Source: Trissonchulus latispiculum (taxonomy: Eukaryota; Nematoda; Enoplea; Enoplida; Ironidae). From it: a stretch of 64,000 nt of DNA. Of the stretch, positions 22,960 to 33,701 are shown in pieces (position 1 is the stretch's first letter; each line of letters starts with the position of its first letter). The stretch lies in contig JASAND010013449.1 in NCBI GenBank assembly GCA_030248195.1, positions 1 through 64,000 of the forward strand, given 5' to 3'. The notes beneath the pieces are model-generated. The model did not search any database and had not been told where the DNA came from. It worked only from the letters and a program-made list of their open reading frames with translations. The position numbers and the translations under genes were made by a program.

Positions 22960-23770
22960 GCGCCTTGATCACAATATGGCCAGCAACTCCTTGTTGCCGG
23001 CTGTGGGGAAAACAAACTTAAGGATTAGCTTAATATCGTTTAGGGTCATACTTTTTTGGAGACCCACTAACTCCTCTCAGAAGGTGGGGTCCCCTCTCAT
23101 CATTCCCGAAACTACAGAACAACATGCTCTTTTTCTGGACTTTAAGGCCTTAATAAAAACACAGTTCCTGGGTTGAGGCTTAACCAAAAACTAAACTAAA
23201 ACAGAAAATAAAATAAAATATAGACTAGGCTAGTCTCAGGACCCCAATCGAACAGGAGGGGTTTACGTGAGCTGCCTTCTTTAGAGAATTGATAAATAAA
23301 GAGTGAAATAAGGAAAGGACAAAACTCAAGACCTCCACAAGGAGGGGTTTACATGAGCTGCCCATGACAAGAAATCATAAAATAAATAATATAAGGTGAA
23401 ATAAAATTGGCCCTAAGGCCCACTCAGATGCTAGATAACTAAACATTGGCCTGAAGGCCTCTCACTCAATATAAAAAATTCTGCCCGCAGGCTCAAAAAC
23501 AGCATATCGGAGATTTAGCCCCAATGTCCATAAAAAACCAGAAAAACTTGGCCAAAAAGGTAGCCTTAAAATTCCTAGATTTTCTTCTCGTTGCAGGTCC
23601 TGGCCAGGCATAAAAGACCTATTCGGCCTTCAACTGTGCGTGTTCGCGGTGATTTTTCTTAATTTTTTCTAGGCTAGAGAAGTCCCTAAGTTTTTATCCT
23701 AATCTGGGAGGGCGTGTTTATTCTCCGTGCCGAAACTCTGGTAACAAGCGGAGACAAGGGAGGAGAAAAA
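22960..23770 (-). repeat. GGCC-rich dispersed repeat, copy 2 (inverted)
   Basis: Reverse complement of the 9500-10270 repeat, keeping the same order of blocks (GCAGCTCATGTAAACCCCTC appears here twice, near 23260 and 23350, suggesting an internal duplication). The acceptor-like CCCCACAG plus hairpin is conserved at 22978-23010. The heat shock element of copy 1 is not present beyond this copy. Confidence 0.65.
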
Positions 23771-23923
23771 CGCAACCTCCTAAGGCTGCTGCTCAAGCGA
23801 AGACTGAGCTGAGAAAAAAGTGGGTGAGGTGCAGAACCAAAACTGCTGTCTATAGGGCGTATGGGTAGTTCAAGTTTGTAGACCTTAGGCAACCCGTATG
23901 GATGTGGAAAGTCTAGTGCACAG

Positions 23924-24649
23924 TAGAGGCCTGCATTACGGCCCGCGGGCCGGGCCGAGCTGGCCGACAGCTAAACTTCACAGGCCGGACCTCGCCGCTG
24001 GCCGAAGCTCACGGGCCGAGTATCCTGTTTGCTCCCATTACTTTTAAGAGATTTTACTAAAGAAAAATGACTAAAATGTTTACCTTGAAAGATTTTTGTG
24101 CTTCTTCATCATGTTTCGTACACATTAACACTTCTTTTCAGGAATTAGTTTCAGCATTTTCATTTCATAAATGTTACTGTGTATTGTTTAAATTAAATAG
24201 TCGATAAAATTGTTTAATAAATGCTGGATATCCTTCAAATTCTAGCGTTTAATCTGTATAATCATTATGCTTATGCTCATTTCTTGATTCATCAAAAGGT
24301 CAAAAAATTATAATATAAGATGTTGTCCAGCACAACCCTGTGGTTCAAAACATTCGGAACAAGCACTTCAAACTGTTAAAATTCGGAAAACTCGATTTAA
24401 ACTGTTGAAAGTTGATGCCCAAAATTAATGTCAAATCTCTCATTTCATTGACGCAATTTTACGATTACAACATAGAAACTTCAAACTGAACTTCAATAAT
24501 AAATTTGAAATTTTGCACTTTCTGAAAAAAATGAAGAATTTTGCGGGCCGGGCCGGGCGGGCCGAAATATTTCACGGGCCGGGGCGGGTCGAGAAATGTT
24601 TTTCACGGGCCGGGCCGGGCCGCAAAAATTCGGCCCGCGCATGTCTCTA
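23924..24649. mobile_element. hAT-type non-autonomous element, GGGCCGGGCC-rich ends
   Basis: Begins TAGAGGCCTGC and ends GCATGTCTCTA (imperfect inverted termini). Flanked by GTGCACAG (23916-23923) and ATGCACAG (24650-24657), an 8-bp target duplication with one mismatch, typical of hAT. Subterminal regions at both ends are dense GGGCCGGGCC repeats (23940-24020 and 24543-24640). The core is AT-rich with no transposase. Confidence 0.7.
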
Positions 24650-24824
24650 ATGCACAGCTTCAGGTAATAACTGGGTACACAATACAAGTATATACGTTGT
24701 AACACTGTACACTGTAAGTACAATCGAAACTGGGGAAATACAAAAGGCATACGTTCCTGAAAAGCTAGCGCAGGAAAACACCGATCAGAATGCTGATCAC
24801 AAAACTACAGCTTTATATTTCCAG

Positions 24825-24899
24825 AGAATACGCTAACTATACTGTATAGGATAGAATCTTGTATATTTCATAGTTTTTCCGTCATAAGCAAACCCTGCA
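24825..24899 (+). repeat. 75-bp direct repeat, copy 1
   Basis: Differs from 25322-25396 at one base (C/A) by eye. It encodes, on the minus strand, the last 21 or so residues and stop of the ORF ending at 24836. Confidence 0.85.
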
Positions 24900-25207
24900 T
24901 CATCTTCCCACGCAGATTCAACGTAGGTCCCGGACAAACCCGATGTCACTTCCAGCAATGAAAGTGAGAGGGTGTCGTCGCTCCCGCACTGGGTATCTGC
25001 GGTGTCTGTTGATCTGCGCCGGTGGTGACCGTGGGGAAATTGGTGCTGGTTGATTATTAGCTGGTTGATGATCAGGGATCTAGAAACTCGCCTGAAAGAA
25101 ATCATAGGGTAATCTTCGTCGATGTCGGATACCCAACACGGTCGGGCTTGGTTGAGGTTGAGGCACACTGTTTGGGGATAGCAGTACCCGCTGCTAGATG
25201 GCGGCAC
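24833..25207 (-). CDS. Hypothetical coding exon (unrecognised)
   Basis: Open minus-strand frame of 124 codons. An acceptor (ATTTCTTTCAG) at about 25093 suggests the exon may begin at 25092, reading RVSRSLIINQ onward. The product would be polar with an acidic tail (ESAWEDDAGFAYDGKTMKYT) and no recognisable domain. Its C-terminal coding segment is duplicated at 25322-25396, also behind an AG (GGAACTGCAG), which could give alternative last exons. It could equally be chance or an old element fragment. Confidence 0.3.
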   Translation of the reverse strand: MPPSSSGYCYPQTVCLNLNQARPCWVSDIDEDYPMISFRRVSRSLIINQLIINQHQFPHGHHRRRSTDTADTQCGSDDTLSLSLLEVTSGLSGTYVESAWEDDAGFAYDGKTMKYTRFYPIQYS

Positions 25208-25321
25208 TGCTGCAAATGGCTGCAGGCGAAGAACTGCTGCAGATTGCTGCAGGATTGACTCAGATGTAGGTTTACTTAATTTCGAAGAACCTTTATAACA
25301 CCGAAAAATTGATTCCCAATA

Positions 25322-25396
25322 AGAATACGCTAACTATACTGTATAGGATAGAATCTTGTATATTTCATAGTTTTTCAGTCATAAGCAAACCCTGCA
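25322..25396 (+). repeat. 75-bp direct repeat, copy 2
   Basis: Second copy of 24825-24899, 497 bp downstream in the same orientation. Confidence 0.85.
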
Positions 25397-26164
25397 GTTC
25401 CAAGTAAGTGAAATTGTCCCCTGGATAGTAGCCATGTCACACAAGATAAAATCTCCGACCACCTCTTAAGGTGGTGATTCCTTTTGGAAGCATCAACTTT
25501 GAACCCTTATTATTCACTCATTCAATGGAGTTGAGAAGCCATTTTTATATCAAAATGCAGCTTAGCAGTTTTTCTTTATCATGAATACAACGAAATTCGT
25601 GAGGCCAGAGTTGGAAGTGGGCCGAGGGTACCCGCGGGTAATCGAAATTTTGCTACAACAGGCTACCCGCGCGGGTATCTCTTGTGGAGATATTGACTAA
25701 AATTCTAAGAATTTTCCGAAAGTGTTCGGGGAAAACAGACTTCATGTTGGAGATTTCAAAAAATCGCTAATTTTGGCTGGATGCCCTTCTCCACGATTAT
25801 TAATCTCATCTCATATGGGTGTTTGATTAAACTTGTTCTATTAGGTTAATATCCAGAAAAGTAATCTTTATGTTGTGTTTCTGCAGCATGTACTGTGTAT
25901 TGTGTATACTGTGTATATGTCGTGTCGGAAACACAAATTTAACGTAATTGCAAATTTCGTCAACGAAAACACAAATGATCCTCTCCCTAAAGCCTGACTG
26001 GACTGTCCGCATTGTAAACTATGTGTAAACAGGTATATGCAGAAGCGTCTACATATTGAGTTACGAGTGTATGTAGGATATGTTTGATATGATTGGGCCA
26101 AGAAATCACATAACAATATGATGCTCCGCCCTAGTGAAGCAATTTTACCCCGACTTTTGTTAAA

Positions 26165-27470
26165 ACTATACCTACAGAAACGTTAAAGTTAAACTGCATT
26201 ACATGGCATACATTACTTTAATTTTTTGAAATTAAACATTACAACTGGAGAATTAGACATTCAGTTAAAGGTTTAGCATTAAAAATTGACGATAAGATCT
26301 CGAATTAGCAATTTTAGAAAGGATTGTAATATTTATTATAAATCTAGCTGTTTAAAACTGTTTTATGAAAATACAAACGTATGGGTAGTTACGTTTTTAC
26401 GTAAACATTTTCCTTCAATGTCATCGTCAAAAACTGAAACCTCCAAACTAATTGTAATTGAATTAACCTGGAACATGATTTTAAATATAATATTAAAGGG
26501 GATCATATCAAGAAAGTACCGTAAGAAAAATTGGACAACTTCAACTGCTTATTGCCGGCGGTTGGCACAATATTGGGGTCTTTCCCAGTATCCCCCCACA
26601 GCTCCGAAGAAGTACCGAAGAAGCACAATTCGACAGATTGAGTTGAAATTTGGTAGGGGTAGGTTTTCGGACTTGCTGATTTCAAAAATGCAAAAATTTT
26701 AAAAATTAAAAAAAAATTTAAATTTTTAAATTTTAGTTTGGTAAGGGGGGACCAAGGGAAACCGAAAATTTTTTGTCCATGATTTTGCTGAAAACTTGCG
26801 CTGATCACGAATCTGAAATCGGTTTTTCGATTCAGCTTTTCGTTACCTCAGGATAAGCTTACATCTTTAGCTTAAAACTTTATCCCATATTTAGATAACG
26901 AAAAGCGGAATCGAAAAACTGATTTCAGATTCGTGATCAACGCCCCAGAAAACCCCTATGTGCAAGTTTTCAGCAAAATCATGAACAAAAAATTTTTCGG
27001 TTTCCCTTGGTCCCCCTTACCAAACTAAAATTTAAAAATTTTTAAAAATTTTTTTAAATTTTAGAATTTTTGCATTTTTGAAATCAGCAGGTCCGAAAAG
27101 CTACCCCTACCAAATTTCAACTCAATCAGTCGAATTGTGCTCCTTCGGTACTTCTTCGGAGCTATGGGGAGATAATGGGAAAGAGGAACATAATATTCAT
27201 ATCGTTGGAAAGCTCATGGCTTGCTGATTCCGATGCTATATATAAACAATTTTGCTATAACTTGTTGCTGTAAACTCGCATTTTGAAAGGTGTCGACCAA
27301 AAGGACTATTTCCTCAAATTTTGGCAAATATAATTTCTAGCTGGCTAAACCTTTAACTGAATGTCTAATTCTCCAATTGTAATGTCTAATTTCAAAAAAA
27401 TTAAAGTAATGTAAGCTATGTAATGTTTCCCTTTAGCATTTTTGTAGGTATACAGGTACGCTCATATTTA
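26165..27470. repeat. Large imperfect palindrome (foldback) around 26870
   Basis: Core arms of about 290 bp, 26575-26865 and 26885-27180, are strongly complementary (shared GGTTTCCCTTGGTCCCCC, TTCAGATTCGTGATCA, GGTACTTCTTCGG). Outer matches extend to about 26165 and 27470 (TATACCTACA, GACATTCAGTTAAAGGTTTA). A related sequence lies at 29290-29470. Flanking DNA 25905-26160 is itself an inverted copy of 31540-31795. Confidence 0.75.
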
Positions 27471-27789
27471 AGTTAAAATAAAATAAATTTATTGTGAAAG
27501 AATCTTTCTTTCTTCTTTCTTAATCTTTCAAAATATTCTTTCTTTCTTTCTTCTCTGCTTGAAAGAAAGTTAGCTTTCCATCATAGTTAGACTGGCAGCT
27601 GCTATAAATAATCCAGCAGGGGTCATAGGTGAATAAGTGAAGAGAAAGAAAAGAAAGTATGTACCTACATATAGCTGTATAGGCTTAGCTTATGTAAGAA
27701 AGCGCGCAAAATTAAATTAGGCGCCAATTAAAACTGCTTCTTAGTTTGCTCGTTTGGCTGTGTTGGCCTCACTTGTTCTTTTGAGTGCA

Positions 27790-28104
27790 ATGTCTGCACA
27801 TCGTGATATTGGAGTTTATCATACGGATGGTGCCTATGGAAACCAAATTTTCCGAATCCCACCAACTTGGATTACAGAGCCCTCAAACCTGGACAATCTT
27901 AAACTGAATGATCCTGTTACTTATATTGATCGTTACACAAGTAAAACGTACAAGGGAGTTTACGTTAAACTTGTCGATACCCTGGCTGAACTGGAGACTT
28001 CAGATGAAGACGACGAACCGGCTGAGCGCCGTCCTGCTGGTTTGCACAGCTCCCACCATGAAAGAACCCCTCAGCCTCCCCCGAAAAAGCGTAAAGTTTT
28101 GAAT
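27790..28104 (+). CDS. Coding exon with classical nuclear localisation signal (unrecognised protein)
   Basis: From ATG 27790 the frame runs 105 codons to a strong donor (AAT|GTAAGTTC). It reads MSAHRDIGVYHTDGAYG at the start, has an acidic stretch (TSDEDDEPAERR, about residues 75-86) and ends with PPPKKRKV, a near-SV40-type nuclear localisation signal. The frame is open further upstream to an acceptor-like CTTCTTAG at 27742, so this may instead be an internal exon. Outgoing phase is 0. It lies inside the 7.5-kb hAT-type element, so it is either captured host sequence or element-encoded. No domain recognised. Confidence 0.5.
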
Positions 28105-28401
28105 GTAAGTTCATAGATATGGTAAATGAATTTAAACAAATTCATCAATAGATTTGAATTTGCTTAACTATTGTTGCTCTAATATTAAAAACGGGAGCGA
28201 CATTTAGGTTTTTATATCAAAACTAATTTCAGTAGGCATATATTTTGGCAATTTCAACAGGCAATAAATATAAGTTGATTTTCTTCCACATTGTCTCAAG
28301 AGCAAAAATTTTTGTCCCAATGTATCCCAATGTATAATTCACTCACTTACTGCAGTACTGTCGAAACAATTACGGCTCACCTAACAACAGTACTCAATTA
28401 A

Positions 28402-28700
28402 GGGGGGGCTACTAATGGTTTGCCCCGACTTTGTCCGATTGGCCTACTTTTTGGCGAAGATATAGGCGAAGATATTTTTGGCGAATTGAAAGCTCTCTCG
28501 CCATGCAGCCATATGCCGGAAATATAGTCTTTACTGACGTCTGCTTTGATACGAATGAATTCGAGGATTCAACGATATGGTCAACATTCCCTCTGGAGCC
28601 GAGCTCAGAGTTGATCAGTTGGTAGTTCTCAACGTGAGACATCGCTCGTTTCGCGTGGAACCTGACAAAGCTTTTATACAGCCCTACAGAAATTGTTGGC
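28402..28700. mobile_element. Family A TTAA element, one end only (copy A4)
   Basis: After TTAA 28398-28401 the sequence GGGGGGGCTACTAATGG plus GACTTTGTCCGATTGGCC matches the ends of element A3. No partner end was seen downstream. The following DNA contains an open block (about 28568-28718) ending FRVEPDKAFIQPYRNCWQ that I cannot assign. Confidence 0.55.
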
Positions 28701-29056
28701 AGAAGCTACAAAGCTAAGGTAGATATTTAAGTGTATAACTTTGTCTTACCAAATGAAACTTTGTCGTCCTTAAAAGTTACTGTCTTAGCTACAACCAAAA
28801 ACCAGAATTCTATACCAAAAAGTTGGATTTTGGATCTAAATCTATACCTCTATTTTATATATAAAGTTGGATTTGTTGGAATTCTCAGAACAATTGTGAG
28901 ATTAAACTTTTAAATTAAAAATAAAATATTAAAACATTTAGAATTTCAAAGATCAATTATTGAGCCTTTTGATCTATTGGCTTGAGTCAAGTCCATAGCG
29001 AAGTTCGACCTAAACTGTTAACTCTAAGCTTAAAATGTTTTATTTTTCCTTTGCAG

Positions 29057-29211
29057 CAAATCCCAGCAAAGCCAGGCCTGGCCTAAGTCCGCGTCGCCGT
29101 CATGCTTTGGAGCATGCAATTTTGGATACATTTGGACACCCTTCATTTTCCAAAAATGTGGCAAGTGGTAGAACGGGAATAAATCAAGGAATGATTAACA
29201 ATAGATTGTAA
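29057..29211 (+). CDS. Possible last coding exon, Arg-rich (unrecognised)
   Basis: Follows a good acceptor (TTTTTCCTTTGCAG). Read with an incoming phase of 1 it gives 51 codons (NPSKARPGLSPRRRHALEHA and onward) to a TAA at 29209. It could be downstream of the exon at 27790-28104, but the phases (0 out, 1 in) do not join directly, so an intermediate exon would be needed. Function unknown. Confidence 0.3.
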
Positions 29212-29602
29212 CTTTTGTTTCGAGGCTCTGCATGCAAAAGTGGAATAATCACGCCTTCCTTGTACCATATTTTTTGCAAGTCACGTTTATGGATCTTGTT
29301 AAGATTAGCAAAATCGGAACCATAACTTTTCGATTCCCATCGGTCCTCTTGCGAATAGATCCATTTTTCAATATGTCAGGGTGGTCGAAAACCTACCCAT
29401 ACCGAAATTTAGCTCGATTGGTCGCATTAAAATTTTTAAGCACTGGTGGGCTAATCTTAACAAGATCTTAGTTTACTTATTGAATTGAAAAACTTTTGAA
29501 CTCAACTTCACAATTTATTTCCGATGTAAGCAAATTACTTATAGTAGAAGTAATAGTATTATATACCATTAACCAAAGCTTAAAAGTCAGACATATGCAC
29601 AC

Positions 29603-30631
29603 TCAATATCCGCTAACCTCACCGTCTTTCAAAACAATGGCGGGCAGGACTTTGTGAATGTGTGAAATATAACGTCTACAATCAAAAACAGTGTGGGATT
29701 TCCAATACTCAGAGATGGCCTTAATCAAGGCTGCCTTAGTTTGGGGTTTATGAATTGTTTCAATTGATCTCTTTAGGTCAGCCCAGATAAGCTCAATAAC
29801 GTTTATATCTGGGCTGGAGGCGGGGACGTCTGGATACAGTTTCACTGATCTTTCATTGTACCAAACTTGTAAAAGCTTACTGGTATGATTACTGGCATTA
29901 TCCTGGTAGACCCAATAATATCCATTGGGGAAATGATCGCGTACGTGAGATAAAACAGTTTTTTTCGAAAATACGTTTATAAAATTCTCCATTAAGGGTC
30001 CCTGAAAATATAGCAAGGGGGGATTTCCTTGCCAAGAAATGCCCCCGGAAACATGTAGTTTAAAGCTATGCTTGGCCTTGGGACGTCGAGCCTTTGGAAG
30101 AGAGCCTGATTCCGGTTTGTAGTAATGTGACTGCCCGTACTGCTTCATTTCAATCATAGATTCGTCGGTAAAAATGTAGTTACGAAAGTCAGATCGCATA
30201 TGCAAATGATTCAGCGCAAATCGAAGACGCGTTGCCTTGTTTTTCAACGAAATAAGTTGGCAGTAGCGTGTTCTGGTTCTCCGCCATCCCAGAAAAAGGC
30301 GAGCCCGTCGAATAGTTTGATCGGAGGCATTCACACGAAATTTCTGCCAAAGCTTATCGGTCTATTTCCCACTGCTAATTTCAGGATTTTCATGAATCCA
30401 TCTATCAATCGAAGCAAGATGAACCGAATTAAGTACAGAGTGTCTCCCTTTCGCAGAAGTGTCATATTCTAGCTTGCCAGTCCTTTTGTGATAAGCCAGA
30501 AAATGGTAAATAGAAGGAATGCTAACATCGTACTTGTCTTGACTTTTAAGCTTTGCAGCAACCGCTGGTGGTTTCATAGACTTGCTATAGAGGAGGATCT
30601 TTATTTTGATCCAAGTAGGCAACAGACCCAT
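29603..30631 (-). pseudogene. Tc1-like transposase, one in-frame stop codon
   Basis: A single minus-strand frame of 343 codons broken only by a TAG at 30362-30364. The N-terminal part is a helix-turn-helix region (KPPAVAAKLKS; SIYHFLAYHKRTG). The catalytic part has the first Asp in YIFTDESMIEM, the second in YWVYQDNASNH and the Glu in SPDINVIELIWADLK. By my count 35 residues separate the second Asp and the Glu. Tc1/mariner enzymes cut and paste DNA at TA sites. No clear terminal repeats were found, so the copy is probably truncated. The single stop suggests it is young. Confidence 0.85.
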
Positions 30632-31429
30632 TGAACTGAGAATAAATTGACCAAATTCCTAAAATTTGCAGTGTTGTTGATCAGAACTAAGGAGGTCAAC
30701 CAATAGGAAATGTAGCCGACCTTCGACGTACAATTTATGTTTAAGCTAGTCGTCAAAAATATAGAAGTTTCGATTTCGGGTGCTTAATTAAACATTTTTC
30801 TTATTAAATTTGAAAGTTTCGGAGTTTCTTAGCTTTTTAAGAATTTCCACCACCTCCCTCAACTTATTACTAAAATGGTGGCTGATCAACAACACTATGT
30901 CGTGATAACGTAAATTGTGAATTTCTTCGGCGGAAAAGAAAAACTAACCAAACGTCCAAAGTCTGAAATTAGTAGCCTCATACGTGTTTTGCAAGTAATG
31001 TTTGCAGGAAATAGGTGTCTGTCATTGTTTAAGTCACAAATGCTGTCAATCGTTGAATGGACTTTGCTGTTATTTTGCTTTGTGTGCGTATATGTATACC
31101 TATGCCATTATACTTGAAGTAAAACAGCACTCCATATGTCACAAATTGAGTAGTAAAGTCGTCACATTTTTAGGTTTACTCTAAGATGAAATGAAACTCA
31201 CTAGCTGGGAGCTTGACCTTTGTACTACATTTCAAAGGACGAATGCATATGTGAAATGTGTATGTCCGCACGAAGACAAGTATATAATGTAGGACTGCTT
31301 AGAAACATCACTGGTCACCTGGGTCTCAAAGAGCAACAGCTAGCTAGGACAATGGCTAGACATGCCAACTCGAAACTTAGTTTGCGGCTGTCAGCAGTGA
31401 CATAAGATAAATGAAGTGGAATAAAAGAA

Positions 31430-31800
31430 AAGAAGAAACTTTATTTCTTCCAAAAAATTATTTCTTTCTTCTTTCTTTCTTTCAAAATTTATTTTCTCTA
31501 ATTTCTCTTTTTCTTTAAACTTAAATATGAGCATAGCTGTAGTTTTAACAGAAGTGGGGGGAGGGGGTAAAATTGCTTCACTAGGACGGAGCATCACATT
31601 GTTACGTGATTTCTTGGCCCAATCATATCCAACATATCCTACATGCACATGTAACTCAGTGTGATAGTTTACAATGTGGACAGTCCAGTAGGGTCCTTTA
31701 GGGAGAGGACCATTTTTGTTTTCGTTAACGTAAACGCAAATTTGCGTTTTCGTTGACGAAATTTGCAATTACGTTAAATTTGTGTTTTCGACAAGACATA
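31430..31800 (-). repeat. Inverted copy of 25905-26170 with polypurine/polypyrimidine edge
   Basis: Bases 31540-31795 match the reverse complement of 25905-26170 (AAATTTGCAATTACGTTAAA, GGCCCAATCATATC, CACTAGG.CGGAGCATCA). The CTTTCTTTCTT tract at 31440-31510 parallels that at 27505-27550. Probably two ends or two copies of one unnamed element inside the 7.5-kb insertion. The 125-codon frame here is a by-product. Confidence 0.6.
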
Positions 31801-33142
31801 CAGCTTTCTACTTGCATTTCTTACTTTCAGTAAAAGCAGACGAACTTATTAACAATTAATAATAACTTAATAAGTCAGCCACAGATTCGTGCCATTTATT
31901 ATAGGCATGTGTTGCTTTAGTGGCGTTTAGTGGAAGGATGGTACATAAGGTCCCTCTCCTTATCATACCTTTTTAAAACTGTTCGAAACTGGAAATGTTT
32001 GCTCAAGAAATTTTTCAAATTAATTTTCCTAGAAAAATCCTGATGACTAAAGTACCAGTTGCGTAGGTTGTAACAGAACATTTAGTCGGATAACTTATAT
32101 ATAATTTCGCTTCGTCTTTGTTGTTCAGAATGCAGTTAGCCCTTCCCTTGGTCTGTTATGGGAGTGAATCCAAAACCCGAAAGCATTCAAAAAGCTCAGC
32201 AGTTAGAATCCTATTTTTCAATTCAATTCAAGAAGGGTGTAGTGTCTGCATAATTAGCATTCACGGAAACTCTACGTCTTTGTTAAGCGCAATGTTGAGA
32301 TAGCGCAATTGAAATAGTGAGCGCTTTGTGCAGCCACCTCACCCCAGTCGGTGCTCGGGTTAGGGGTAGTGCCAGCTTAGAACGTATGCATTTTTGAGGG
32401 AAGGGGGATGCTGACACTGAATAATTGTCATAGCAATTAACCGAGGTGTTCTGCTAAGCTATCAGGGCCTCCATTAGTACGTCAGTTGACATGATCCTCC
32501 ACTTATAGCGCAGTAAGAAACCACTGCACTATCAGAGGCTCAAATAGTAGGAGTTGAGATAGCGCAACTTTGAGATTGAGCAACAGTACCTATCTTTGTA
32601 ACATGGGTATTTTTCGAAACTACGTGAGCCAACGTTAATTTTTCGCAGAGATGCACCGTGCTGGGTCCGAGCCGAGGCTTTGGCCTGAAAATTGGGGTCT
32701 AAATAGGATAATTTTCTTAAAAATGTAGATTTTGCTATAATTCATAGTATCAACAAAATTACAATAAATTGTTGTTTTCGTTCAGATCGATGAGAAATAT
32801 AACGAACGAACCAAAGGTTTAACCACAGAGGCTGACATCGGACCCTATGCCCTGGTGGATCCCTAATTAAACGTATCACTTCTTTAAATTTTTGGTACTT
32901 TTTTGACAAACCTTACAAGTTGAATTGATCTCCATATTTTGGCAACACATCTCTATACGATTTATTTTTCACTATTGACATTATTTGAATAAATTTAACA
33001 GGACAGTAGTCGTATAGCATTAAAAAAGTTTGCGGGTATCAGTTCACTGCGGGCCGCGGGCAGCGGGGCGGGCGGAGCGGGTACCAACCTGCGGCTAGCG
33101 GGGCAGGGTGTGCCGCTAAGATGGTGCCTGCTTCCAACTCTG
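31801..33142. other. Right part of the hAT-type element, no gene seen
   Basis: No coding frame of interest. The last 110 bases (33035-33142) are GC-rich, as expected for the subterminal region of this element. Confidence 0.5.
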
Positions 33143-33274
33143 CGTGAGGCTTCGGCCACATCATTCGATTCCACTATCAAATCGCTGGGAACCCTTTGTT
33201 AATTATTATGAAACCGCTCTTCGTTATAAAGAAATCAGCTAAAATGTATACGCAGCCTGGATTTAGCCTATTTT

Positions 33275-33540
33275 TTCCAACTTCCGGCAAGCGACCACCT
33301 TAGCTAGAAAGCAGCAATCGGGCAACTAAAAAAGGGTCCCTGGGGACCTGGAAAACAGGTCTAGTAAGTGGCAAAGTGGCAACCCTCTAGCTTGCATAGT
33401 ATATGCTCCACAATCGCTGAAAAAATTGGCCATGCTTTTGCAAAACTACATTTTCTATGATAGCAGCGTAAGGCATAGCAGTTAGAAGATTATAATGGCA
33501 CGGATAGTTGGCCTCGACGAGACCTTCAAATTGACACCCT
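33275..33540 (+). repeat. Dispersed repeat, copy 2 (inside element B1)
   Basis: Direct match to 16940-17205; see that entry. Confidence 0.6.
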
Positions 33541-33701
33541 TAGTTTAATTTTAATCACGAAATGGCTGAATTGGCCAATGGCTGAATCACTAATTGGGTG
33601 TTAGAATTGTAAAAGAACTTATTTTGGAAAGTTTCATCAAATTTCATCTTTATTTGAGCCGACAACCAACAATATGTGCCCAAAAGGAATCACCACCTTA
33701 A

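Larger units (their letters stand above)
25606..33142. mobile_element. 7.5-kb hAT-type element with perfect 8-bp target duplication
   Basis: Terminal inverted repeat CAGAGTTGGAAG (12/12) at both ends. The target duplication CGTGAGGC is perfect at 25598-25605 and 33143-33150. Subterminal GC-rich GGTACCCGC motifs occur at both ends, like those near 62260. Contents: a large palindrome, two exon-like coding blocks (27790-28104, 29057-29211), a family A element end at 28402, a Tc1 copy at 29603-30631, and a repeat at 31430-31800. No hAT transposase was recognised, so it would depend on a transposase from elsewhere. Confidence 0.75.
25470..33697. mobile_element. TTAA-target element, family B, copy B1, split by a hAT-type insertion
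   Basis: TTAA at 25466-25469 and 33698-33701. The perfect 18-bp terminal inverted repeat is GGTGGTGATTCCTTTTGG. Removing the nested element 25606-33142 and one target copy leaves about 683 bp, close to the 704 bp of family member B2 (54578-55281). Its right half contains the 33275-33540 repeat shared with 16940-17205. Confidence 0.8.

Noticed and set aside
26286..26808. 138- and 101-codon frames on opposite strands
   Set aside because: Both lie in an arm of the large palindrome and have no domain character.
31391..31768. 125-codon minus-strand frame
   Set aside because: It overlies a repeat whose inverted copy at 25905-26170 does not keep the frame.
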